DNA from: a bacterium
Lineage (GTDB): Bacteria > Verrucomicrobiota > Verrucomicrobiia > Methylacidiphilales > Verrucolacustridaceae
Direction: 5' to 3'
DNA length: 9,249 bases
NCBI GenBank assembly: GCA_009921985.1
Contig: RFWS01000042.1
Coordinates: forward strand, 1-9,249
Shown: in pieces, positions 1-5,301 of the stretch
Numbering within the stretch: position 1 is the stretch's first letter
Layout of the letters: each line of letters starts with the position of its first letter
The notes under the pieces: generated by a model
The model's input: the letters and a program-made list of their open reading frames with translations, nothing else
What the model was told of the DNA's origin: nothing
Databases searched by the model: none
Made by a program: the position numbers and the translations under genes

Positions 1-78
1 AGATCAGACATCTGGCTACCATAGTCAGTTTCAGTCGCATTTTAAGTGGAAATTCAGGGAAAACTTCCGGCTTAAACT

Positions 79-95
79 TGCCCTAAAATCGGGCA
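79..95 (+). promoter_or_regulatory. Possible -10 element within a short inverted repeat, upstream of aspartate kinase
   Basis: TAAAAT at 84-89 is a good -10 match and lies 16 bases before the aspartokinase ATG. It is flanked by the inverted repeat TGCCC (79-83) / GGGCA (91-95). I see no convincing -35 box at the right distance, so the promoter call is weak. The repeat could bind a regulator or be chance. The rest of 1-105 contains no gene that I can support. Confidence 0.25.
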
Positions 96-105
96 GGCTG
101 AGGAC

Positions 106-1344
106 ATGGCGTTGCTGGTACAAAAATATGGGGGAACGTCGGTGGCCAACTTGGAGAGGATCCAAAGGGTGGCGGACCGGGTGGCGGAGTCGCGTCGGCT
201 GGGCAACCGGCTGGTGGTGGTGGTTTCCGCGATGAGCGGGGTGACGGACGGTTTGCTGCGGATGGCCAAGGAAATCGACCGGGAACCCCACGAGCGGGAA
301 ATGGACCTGCTTTTGGCCACGGGGGAGCAGACCACGACCGCCCTTTTGGCGATGGCCCTGCATGCGCGGGGGGTGGACGCGGTGGCCCTGACCGGGGCGC
401 AGGCGGGCATTGTAACCGATGGGACGCACACGAAGGCCAGGATCGCCAATGTGACACCCTCGGCGGTGCGGGATCATTTGAAGGCCGGCCGGGTGGTGAT
501 CGTGGCGGGATTTCAGGGCCAGACGATGGAGGGACAGATCACCACGCTGGGGCGGGGCGGATCCGATCTAACGGCGATCGCCTTGGCGGCGGTGCTGAAG
601 GCGACGCGGTGCGAGATCTATACGGATGTGGACGGGGTCTATACAGCGGACCCGCGGACGGAGCCCAAGGCCAGCAAGATCGGCGAAATCTCGTACGATG
701 AGATGTTGGAACTGGCGAGCACGGGGGCCAAGGTGATGCAGGCACGTTCGGTCGAGTTTGCCAAAAAGTTCGGGGTTGTCTTCGAGGTCCGGTCGAGTTT
801 CCATCGGACCCGAGGGACCATCGTGAAGGAAGAGGCCAAATCCATGGAGCGGGTTGTGGTGCGTGGCGTGAGCCTGGAGAAGAATCAGGCCAAGGTGACG
901 CTGGCGGGGGTGGCGGACCGCCCGGGCGTGGCCGCAAAGCTCTTTTCGGGCATTGCCAAGGCCGGAATTAACGTGGACATGATCGTGCAGAACGTCTCCC
1001 TGCCGCCGGCGGGGGCCAAGGGCAAAGCCCAGACGGACATCACGTTCACGGTGCCCCGGGATGAACTGGGCAAGGTGAAGCGGTATCTGGAGAGTTTTCG
1101 GCGGACAGGTGGGGCGAGGCAGATTCTTTTCCAGGAGGGTATCGCCAAGGTTTCCGTGGTGGGGATCGGGATGAGAAGCCACAGTGGGGTGGCGGCACAG
1201 CTCTTTCGTGCCTTGGCGGCGGCCGGGGTGAACATCCAGATGATCAGTACCAGCGAGATCAAGATCACCGTGGTGGTTAATGAAGGAGACGGACCCAAGG
1301 CGGTGCGGGCAGCCCACCGAGAGTTCCGTTTGGGGAAACGCTGA
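106..1344 (+). CDS. lysC: Aspartate kinase (aspartokinase, alpha-type with C-terminal ACT domains)
   Basis: Phosphorylates L-aspartate with ATP, the first cytoplasmic step towards lysine, threonine, methionine and diaminopimelate. Visible motifs are KYGGTS at residues 7-12, the SAMSGVTD loop at 41-48, ATGEQ at 71-75, the GRGGSD nucleotide/substrate loop at 149-154, and YTDVDGVYTADPR at 172-184. Two ACT regulatory domains follow, at about 265-340 (VADRPGVAAKLF, INVDMIVQNVS) and 347-410 (VSVVGIGMRSHSGVAAQLF, VNIQMISTSEIKITVVV). The 412-residue length fits the monofunctional alpha-type enzymes of Corynebacterium and Pseudomonas, and no homoserine dehydrogenase domain is fused. The ATG at 106 starts directly at the conserved N-terminus. 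GAGGA at 100-104 is too close to be an ideal ribosome binding site. ACT domains imply feedback control by lysine and/or threonine; the effector cannot be read from sequence. A DoxX-like gene follows after 4 bases. Confidence 0.97.
   Translation: MALLVQKYGGTSVANLERIQRVADRVAESRRLGNRLVVVVSAMSGVTDGLLRMAKEIDREPHEREMDLLLATGEQTTTALLAMALHARGVDAVALTGAQAGIVTDGTHTKARIANVTPSAVRDHLKAGRVVIVAGFQGQTMEGQITTLGRGGSDLTAIALAAVLKATRCEIYTDVDGVYTADPRTEPKASKIGEISYDEMLELASTGAKVMQARSVEFAKKFGVVFEVRSSFHRTRGTIVKEEAKSMERVVVRGVSLEKNQAKVTLAGVADRPGVAAKLFSGIAKAGINVDMIVQNVSLPPAGAKGKAQTDITFTVPRDELGKVKRYLESFRRTGGARQILFQEGIAKVSVVGIGMRSHSGVAAQLFRALAAAGVNIQMISTSEIKITVVVNEGDGPKAVRAAHREFRLGKR
844..1344 (+). CDS. Possible internal start: aspartokinase regulatory (beta) subunit in the same frame
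   Basis: Codon 247 of the aspartokinase gene is ATG (844-846). It is preceded by the purine run AAGGAAGAGG at 826-835, an excellent Shine-Dalgarno sequence 8 bases upstream and far better than the one before the main start. The product would be 166 residues, beginning MERVVVRGVSLEKNQAKV and containing just the two ACT domains. In Bacillus and Corynebacterium, aspartokinase is an alpha2beta2 enzyme whose beta chain is translated from such an in-frame internal start at the equivalent position, just before the first ACT domain. The start and the ribosome binding site are seen directly. Use of the start here is inferred by analogy. Confidence 0.5.
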   Translation: MERVVVRGVSLEKNQAKVTLAGVADRPGVAAKLFSGIAKAGINVDMIVQNVSLPPAGAKGKAQTDITFTVPRDELGKVKRYLESFRRTGGARQILFQEGIAKVSVVGIGMRSHSGVAAQLFRALAAAGVNIQMISTSEIKITVVVNEGDGPKAVRAAHREFRLGKR

Positions 1345-1348
1345 ATCC

Positions 1349-1804
1349 GTGAGCGAAATCCCCTCCGACCCACGGCCCTGCTGGGTTCGCTGGAAATCCC
1401 GGGACTGGGCGTTCTTTATCCTTCAAATGTTCCTGGGGTTACGGCTGCTTTTGGCCGGCATCACGAAGTTCAACGGACCCCAGGGATTCAGTTTTGCCCA
1501 TTTTTACGGGCAAGTGCTGCCGGCGCTGAGCCAGCCGTTCCTGGAGAAGACTTTTTTACCCGGGTGGATGCTGAAGTTGTATCTAGGCACGCTGCCGTAC
1601 GCTGAAATTCTGGTGGGAGCGGGAATTTTGGTGGCGGGTCGAAACCGGGTGCCCCTGGTCATGGCTGGGTTCTTGTTTCTCTCCTTGGCTTTCGGTCAGA
1701 TGTGGATCGGCGGTCATACCACCGTGGCAGATATTGCCATTCACCTGGGTTTGACGGTGTTGGCCCTCTTATTGTTGGAAGAAGCGGAAAAGAGGACTTT
1801 CTAG
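1349..1804 (+). CDS. DoxX-like small integral membrane protein
   Basis: A 151-residue hydrophobic protein with about four membrane segments, near residues 20-38, 73-97, 100-120 and 126-144 counted from the GTG start. The first segment ends in LRLLLAGITKF, typical of the DoxX/DoxD family (thiosulfate:quinone oxidoreductase small subunit and relatives), where an arginine and an FxG/KF motif follow helix 1. The family's role is poorly defined: redox or membrane-associated functions have been described, but none can be assigned here. The frame is open upstream to an ATG at 1280, which would overlap aspartokinase by 65 bases and add a tail without family character. I prefer GTG 1349, 4 bases after the aspartokinase stop, with GGGGAAA at 1332-1338 as a ribosome binding site. 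The two genes are probably co-transcribed. Confidence 0.75.
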   Translation: MSEIPSDPRPCWVRWKSRDWAFFILQMFLGLRLLLAGITKFNGPQGFSFAHFYGQVLPALSQPFLEKTFLPGWMLKLYLGTLPYAEILVGAGILVAGRNRVPLVMAGFLFLSLAFGQMWIGGHTTVADIAIHLGLTVLALLLLEEAEKRTF

Positions 1805-1872
1805 AAACGAACAGGGAGGACTGATTTCGTAAACGGGCTGGTGGAAAGTGTATGGGTTTGGGGACTTGCATG

Positions 1873-1945
1873 TGCCCCGGCTAGGACTCGAACCTAGGAC
1901 CAAGTGATTAAGAGTCACCTGCTCTACCAACTGAGCTACCGAGGC
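1873..1945 (-). tRNA. tRNA-Lys (anticodon CTT)
   Basis: Read on the minus strand, 73 bases fold into a complete cloverleaf. The acceptor is GCCTCGG/CCGGGGC with one T-G pair and discriminator A. The D arm is GCTCAGTTGGTAGAGC. The anticodon stem GGTGA/TCACT carries the seven-base loop CTCTTAA, giving anticodon CTT, which reads AAG (Lys). The T arm is CTAGG-TTCGAGT-CCTAG. The gene does not encode CCA: ACA follows the acceptor stem. It lies antisense to the genes on both sides, so it must have its own promoter. I see no integrase or duplicated tRNA 3' end nearby that would mark an integration site. Confidence 0.97.
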
Positions 1946-1960
1946 GAAGCAGAAAAACTT

Positions 1961-2005
1961 ATCGAAAAAACCCTCCTTCGGCAATCCTGCGAAGCAGGAG
2001 AAGGA
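1961..2005 (-). terminator. Hairpin followed by a T-run on the minus strand, upstream of tRNA-Lys
   Basis: TCCTTC (1974-1979) pairs with GAAGGA (2000-2005). Stacked directly inside, TCCTGC (1985-1990) pairs with GCAGGA (1994-1999) around a GAA loop, with the five bases 1980-1984 bulged. On the minus strand the stem is followed by GGG and six Ts (1965-1970), the form of an intrinsic terminator. No minus-strand gene lies upstream, so it may block antisense transcription from the bactofilin side, or it may belong to the tRNA leader or promoter. The structure is clear; its function is uncertain. Confidence 0.45.
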
Positions 2006-2016
2006 CATTGAGAACG

Positions 2017-2031
2017 GCGGGGGATCCCCGC
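2017..2031. repeat. Perfect inverted repeat upstream of the first bactofilin gene
   Basis: GCGGGG (2017-2022) and CCCCGC (2026-2031) are perfectly complementary around a GAT loop. The element ends 11 bases before the GTG start at 2043. If transcribed it would form a stable hairpin at or near the ribosome binding region, which otherwise lacks a Shine-Dalgarno sequence. No T-run follows, so it is not an evident terminator. Confidence 0.4.
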
Positions 2032-2042
2032 AAAATCCGACC

Positions 2043-2381
2043 GTGAGCCGTGAAGAGAACCTGGCCGAAGAAGAGGTCCTATCCACAGAAACCGGCCTAC
2101 AAATCTGGGGAGACGTGAAATTTCGGGAGGATGCGGTGGTCGGAGCCCATGTGAAAGGCGACGTGAAAGGCGCCGGCAGGGTGATTGTGAAGGAGGGGGC
2201 GGTGGTGACCGGTGCCTTGGAAGGTTCCGATCTTCGGGTTCAGGGAGAAGTGCAAGGCGGGGTGGCGGGACGGGGGCAGGTATGGATCGGTTCCCAAGCC
2301 AAGGTGAAGCTCCGTTGCCAAGGCCAGTCCCTGCGCATTGAACCAGGAGCGGAATTCCGCGGTGAAATTCAGGTGGGTTGA
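2043..2381 (+). CDS. Short bactofilin-family (polymer-forming cytoskeletal) protein
   Basis: A 112-residue protein made almost entirely of the short Gly/Val-rich beta-turn repeats of bactofilins, for example VKGDVKGAGRVIVKEGAVVTGALEG at about 38-62 and LRIEPGAEFRGEIQVG at the C-terminus. Bactofilins are right-handed beta-helix proteins that polymerise without nucleotide and scaffold cell-shape or envelope-modifying enzymes. GTG 2043 is the only plausible start: an in-frame TGA sits at 2010-2012 and no ATG follows in the N-terminal part. The N-terminus is short and acidic (EENLAEEE) with no evident membrane anchor. A 10-base direct repeat GTGAAAGGCG (2151-2160, 2163-2172) encodes two copies of the VKG turn. 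The zinc-ribbon bactofilin gene follows after 3 bases, so the two are almost certainly one operon. Confidence 0.85.
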   Translation: MSREENLAEEEVLSTETGLQIWGDVKFREDAVVGAHVKGDVKGAGRVIVKEGAVVTGALEGSDLRVQGEVQGGVAGRGQVWIGSQAKVKLRCQGQSLRIEPGAEFRGEIQVG

Positions 2382-2384
2382 GGC

Positions 2385-3110
2385 ATGGCCACGACCCTGA
2401 ACAAGATCGAGGTGACCTGTCCGGAATGCGGGCAGACCCAGGCCGAGTCGGAAAATTTCATCTCCACGGTTTGCCGCGGTTGCGGTCATTACTTCAAATC
2501 GGCCCGGGCGGCGGCCTCCGGCCGGCGGAAAGTGCAACGCACAGTCATCAGGAAAAAGGAACTGGCCTGTGCAGAGTGCGGGGCGGTGCAAGAGGTCGCG
2601 GAGGAGGCGCAGTCCTCCAGTTGCCTGCAATGCGGCCGGCATTTGGAGTTGGGGCATCGGGAGATCCTGGGAGAGCATCTGGGCAACCTAAGTTTGGAGG
2701 GGGAGCTCCGGATCGGTCCCAAGGGAAATTTCGGAGGATCCCGTGCGCGGGCCGCGCGCATTATTCTGCAGGGTCGGGCCAGTGGCTATCTGGAGGCAGC
2801 CGAATGGCTGAGAGTGGAGGGGCATGCCAAACTCCGCACCGGGGCAGCCGGAGGAAAACTGGAGATCCGTGCGGGAGCCGTCCTGGAGGCCGGAGAGCCG
2901 ATCCTTTTTGAAAGCGGAGAGATTGAAGGTGAATTGCGGTGTCCGTTAGCGCGTTTCAACGGACCTTTGCGGGTGGGGCCCCAAGGTGCGGTGCTGGCGG
3001 AAAAGCTCAGCTTTACGGAGCTGACGGTGGAACCCGGAGGGAAGATCCGGGCTTGGGCGGAGATGGCGGGCGGGGAGGGGCCGAGGTCCGGGACTCCCGG
3101 CCTGCGCTGA
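2385..3110 (+). CDS. Double zinc-ribbon / bactofilin fusion protein
   Basis: A 241-residue protein in two parts. The N-terminal third has two CxxC-CxxC pairs with identical geometry: C12/C15 with C30/C33, and C62/C65 with C80/C83, each with 14 residues between the pairs. This is the pattern of rubredoxin-like zinc ribbons. They are separated by a basic linker (SGRRKVQRTVIRKK, about 45-58). From about residue 98 onwards the sequence has bactofilin-type beta-helix repeats (LSLEGELRIGPKGNF, LEIRAGAVLEAGEPILFESGEIEGEL, LTVEPGGKIRAWAEM). Zinc ribbons are known to bind nucleic acid or protein, so the ribbons may tether a bactofilin filament to a partner; this is inference. The ATG at 2385 comes 3 bases after the previous stop, with GAGG just before it. 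The gene converges with the third bactofilin gene, with 12 bases between the stops. Confidence 0.85.
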   Translation: MATTLNKIEVTCPECGQTQAESENFISTVCRGCGHYFKSARAAASGRRKVQRTVIRKKELACAECGAVQEVAEEAQSSSCLQCGRHLELGHREILGEHLGNLSLEGELRIGPKGNFGGSRARAARIILQGRASGYLEAAEWLRVEGHAKLRTGAAGGKLEIRAGAVLEAGEPILFESGEIEGELRCPLARFNGPLRVGPQGAVLAEKLSFTELTVEPGGKIRAWAEMAGGEGPRSGTPGLR

Positions 3111-3122
3111 TCCAGACGAGGA

Positions 3123-3593
3123 TTATTTCGACTTCGTCAGGCGACGGAAAGTCGGGGAAAACTCGGGGGAATCGGCTTTGCCCTCGATGGGATCGGAGCG
3201 ACCACGGAAAAGCGCAGCTTCGGAGACAATGAATTTGTTGGTGCGGACATCGCCGAAAAGCTGGGCATTGTCGCAGACCTCAATCGATTCCGTAGCAGTC
3301 ACGTTGCCCTGCACTTTGCCTCGGATCACGACCTTGGCGGCATGAATTTCGGCTTTGATCACGGCATCCGGGCCGATGGTGAGGGTGCCTTGGGAGATGA
3401 TTTCGCCTTCAAAGGTGCCGTTGAACTCCAAAGGACCGTCAAATGCGAGGGTGCCCTTGATCTCGACCTGGTCGGTTATCAGAGCGGTGCGACCCGAGGA
3501 TTCGATGCGGGCGGTGCTCACCTTCGAGGTTTCAGGGTAACTAAAGGTGGCATCCATAGCATCAGATTTGCGTCCGTTGGTACGTGTGAACAT
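3123..3593 (-). CDS. Bactofilin (polymer-forming cytoskeletal protein)
   Basis: A 156-residue protein with the canonical three-part bactofilin layout. It has a polar, disordered N-terminus (1-36), a beta-helical core at about 37-130 (ITDQVEIKGTLAFDGPLEFNGTFEGEI, LTIGPDAVIKAEIHAAKVVIRGKVQGNV), and a short basic proline-containing tail ending RRLTKSK. The core matches the family pattern xGxLxxDGxLxxxGxxxGxI followed by GxVxGxV. It is the clearest bactofilin of the three and probably the main filament former. I chose the ATG at 3593; the ATG at 3557 (codon 13) is an alternative that loses only disordered residues. Neither has a Shine-Dalgarno sequence, and the 84 bases upstream are AT-rich. The gene is convergent with the other two bactofilin genes and divergent from the small gene at 3708. 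Confidence 0.93.
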   Translation of the reverse strand: MFTRTNGRKSDAMDATFSYPETSKVSTARIESSGRTALITDQVEIKGTLAFDGPLEFNGTFEGEIISQGTLTIGPDAVIKAEIHAAKVVIRGKVQGNVTATESIEVCDNAQLFGDVRTNKFIVSEAALFRGRSDPIEGKADSPEFSPTFRRLTKSK

Positions 3594-3707
3594 TTTTACA
3601 CAATAACACGGAAAATAGTTTGGATGGCAAGGAGTTTTTTTTGAATAAACTTGGTTGGGCGGCTTTCTTGACAGCGGGTGAGGGGCTTACGCAACCTCCC
3701 TGATTCC
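3594..3707. promoter_or_regulatory. Divergent intergenic promoter region
   Basis: This stretch separates the minus-strand bactofilin from the plus-strand gene at 3708 and is more AT-rich than its surroundings, with a run of eight Ts at 3635-3642. On + a perfect TTGACA -35 lies at 3668-3673; the best-spaced -10 (CAACCT at 3692-3697) is poor. On - a TTGCCA (complement of 3625-3630) is a candidate -35, with only a weak -10. Promoters in both directions are expected from gene layout, but the exact boxes are uncertain. Confidence 0.4.
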
Positions 3708-4034
3708 ATGATTCACCACCTCAAGCTTATCCAACTGAAAGGGGGTCTGCCGGCCAACCGGGTGGAAGAGATCATGGTGGAAAGCCGCATCCGCCTCTTA
3801 AAAATCCAGGACGTGTTGAGTCTGGCCTGCGGCAAAAAGATCCCCTTAAACGGCCACGATTCCTTCCATGACCTTTTTCTGGCCTTGGAATTTGAAAATA
3901 GCCTCAAGCGGACCTCGGCTTTTGATCATCCGCTTTACCACCAATTTGAGAGTCAGGTGCTGAAACCGAACGCCCAGAAGATCGAGGTGTTGGAATTTGA
4001 GATGGATCCGGGCAAAGACGTCCGTTTTTCCTGA
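3708..4034 (+). CDS. Hypothetical small cytoplasmic protein
   Basis: A 108-residue protein that I do not recognise. It has no signal peptide, membrane segment or cysteine pair. The N-terminal part (MIHHLKLIQLKGGLPANRVEEIMVESRIRLLKIQDVLSLA) looks helical and amphipathic. The middle (HDSFHDLFLALEFENSL) is acidic and hydrophobic. The C-terminus (KIEVLEFEMDPGKDVRF) suggests a beta strand. The frame also has a GTG at 3678 that would give 118 residues. I prefer ATG 3708 because a perfect -35 TTGACA at 3668-3673 would put the transcription start downstream of that GTG. The gene stands between the divergent bactofilin and the prenyl synthase, 167 bases from the latter, so it is probably transcribed on its own. 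The open frame and composition support a real gene, not a function. Confidence 0.6.
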   Translation: MIHHLKLIQLKGGLPANRVEEIMVESRIRLLKIQDVLSLACGKKIPLNGHDSFHDLFLALEFENSLKRTSAFDHPLYHQFESQVLKPNAQKIEVLEFEMDPGKDVRFS

Positions 4035-4167
4035 TCGCAAAGCGGGCGCGACGATGGGGCACATGGCTATGCGCCTCCCTTCCCCCGAGGGCAAAGGATT
4101 CCAGGCGATTGTGCGGATATTCAACTTAAAATCCCCCCGTCCGGAAGTCATCCTTCTCTCCGTTCGT

Positions 4168-4195
4168 TTGACTTGAAGTGGACAGTTTCTAGCCT
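4168..4195 (+). promoter_or_regulatory. Candidate promoter of polyprenyl synthase, implying a leaderless transcript
   Basis: TTGACT (4168-4173) is a five-of-six -35 match. Sixteen bases later TAGCCT (4190-4195) keeps the TAnnnT core of a -10 box. A start six to seven bases downstream would fall at or next to the ATG at 4202, and no Shine-Dalgarno sequence precedes that ATG. The -10 is weak in its middle positions, so this is only a candidate. Confidence 0.35.
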
Positions 4196-4201
4196 GCTTC
4201 G

Positions 4202-5203
4202 ATGATTCGGGCCGTTGCTCAAAAAGTCCTGCGACCCGGCGTGGATTGGTTTCAGCCGACTCCCGTGATGGAGGCCGAACTTAAGCAAATCGAAGCCCGG
4301 ATCCTGCATCAAGCATCCCAGTTTGATTCCGGCGCAGAGGCCTATGTTCGTTACGCCCTGGAAGGGGGGGGGAAACGGCTACGTCCTGCCCTTGTGCTGT
4401 TGGCGGGCAAGGTGGCGGGAGGATGGACCGAATCGATCCGGGATCTGGCCGTGATTGTGGAACTGGTGCATGTCGCTTCGTTGATTCACGACGATGTCCT
4501 TGACCGGGCCGATTTGCGGCGTTCTCGCTCGACCTGCAATGCCAAATGGGGAACGGAGCTTTCCGTGCTGTTGGGGGATGCCCTCTTCGCCCATGGGTTG
4601 CAGCTGGCAACCAAGCTGGAGGATGCGGAGGTCGCGAGAAAGATTGCGGAGGCCTCCCGCAACCTTTGTGAAGGCGAGATTCTCCAGACCCAGCGACGTT
4701 TCGACCTTAACATGTCTACCGCCGACTATCTGCACATGGTGGGTTTGAAAACCGGGGCGCTTTTCCGTGCGGCGGCCGAGGTTCCCTTCGTTTTACACGG
4801 ATCTTCCGCTTCCCAGCGGGAAGCGGCCCGGTCGTTCGGATACCAACTGGGGCTGGCCTACCAAATTTATGATGATGTTCTTGATTTGGCCGGAACGGAT
4901 GAGGAAAGCGGGAAAACCCTGGGAACGGATTTGAAAAAAGGAAAATGGACGCTCCCGGTCCTGCATGCCCTGCAGACGTTGCCGGCCGGGGAGTCGGAAT
5001 CGCTGCGGGCAGGATTGGTGGATGGAAACGACGAGGTGATCTCCAAAATCCACGCCGCCGGCGGAATCCGTTTTTCCATGCGCAAGGCTGTGGAGTTGTT
5101 GGAACGGGCCAAGGGGGATCTTCGGGTTCTGGGGGATTCGGAAGGCGAACTGCAGGGACTGATCGAGCGGTTGCAGGCGTTTCTGAGGCCATCGACTGCC
5201 TAA
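4202..5203 (+). CDS. Long-chain (E)-polyprenyl diphosphate synthase (octaprenyl/heptaprenyl type)
   Basis: Condenses isopentenyl diphosphate units onto an allylic diphosphate to make the side-chain precursor of a respiratory quinone. Family signatures are complete: GGGKRLRP at 55-62 (diphosphate binding), the first aspartate-rich motif DDVLD at 97-101 followed by RADLRR, GD at 125-126, KTG at 183-185, the second aspartate-rich motif DDVLD at 224-228, and the late lysine KKGK at 245-248. The fifth residue before the first motif is Ala92, with Ser93 next to it. In this family small residues there leave the product tunnel open, so a long-chain (IspB/HepT-like) product is more likely than farnesyl or geranylgeranyl diphosphate. 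The exact chain length cannot be read. The 333-residue length is normal. The enzyme is cytoplasmic or peripheral to the membrane. No other quinone gene lies in the window. Confidence 0.93.
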   Translation: MIRAVAQKVLRPGVDWFQPTPVMEAELKQIEARILHQASQFDSGAEAYVRYALEGGGKRLRPALVLLAGKVAGGWTESIRDLAVIVELVHVASLIHDDVLDRADLRRSRSTCNAKWGTELSVLLGDALFAHGLQLATKLEDAEVARKIAEASRNLCEGEILQTQRRFDLNMSTADYLHMVGLKTGALFRAAAEVPFVLHGSSASQREAARSFGYQLGLAYQIYDDVLDLAGTDEESGKTLGTDLKKGKWTLPVLHALQTLPAGESESLRAGLVDGNDEVISKIHAAGGIRFSMRKAVELLERAKGDLRVLGDSEGELQGLIERLQAFLRPSTA

Positions 5204-5217
5204 GGAGCCTCAGAAAC
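5179..5217. repeat. Perfect 11-bp inverted repeat spanning the stop codon of the prenyl synthase gene
   Basis: GTTTCTGAGGC (5179-5189) is perfectly complementary to GCCTCAGAAAC (5207-5217), with a 17-base loop holding the TAA stop at 5201-5203. No T-run follows on either strand, so it does not fit a classical intrinsic terminator. It could be a non-canonical terminator, an RNA 3'-end stabiliser or a protein-binding operator. Confidence 0.5.
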
Positions 5218-5301
5218 AGGGGAAACCGCCGAAAGCTTCGATTCCGCATTTTTGAAATATCGCCCCTTCTAAACTGAGTCTGACAAGGGTAGGATGACCG
5301 G

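Noticed and set aside
1280..1348. Longer ATG start for the DoxX-like protein
   Set aside because: It would overlap the aspartokinase ACT domain codons by 65 bases and add a polar tail unlike the family. GTG 1349 lies just past the stop and fits a normal operon junction.
1873..1945. tRNA-Lys as an integration site
   Set aside because: No integrase, no duplicated tRNA 3' end and no foreign-looking genes are visible next to it.
4054..4176. A 40-codon plus-strand frame between the hypothetical gene and prenyl synthase
   Set aside because: No ribosome binding site, no recognisable composition or motif, and its end runs into the likely promoter of the prenyl synthase.
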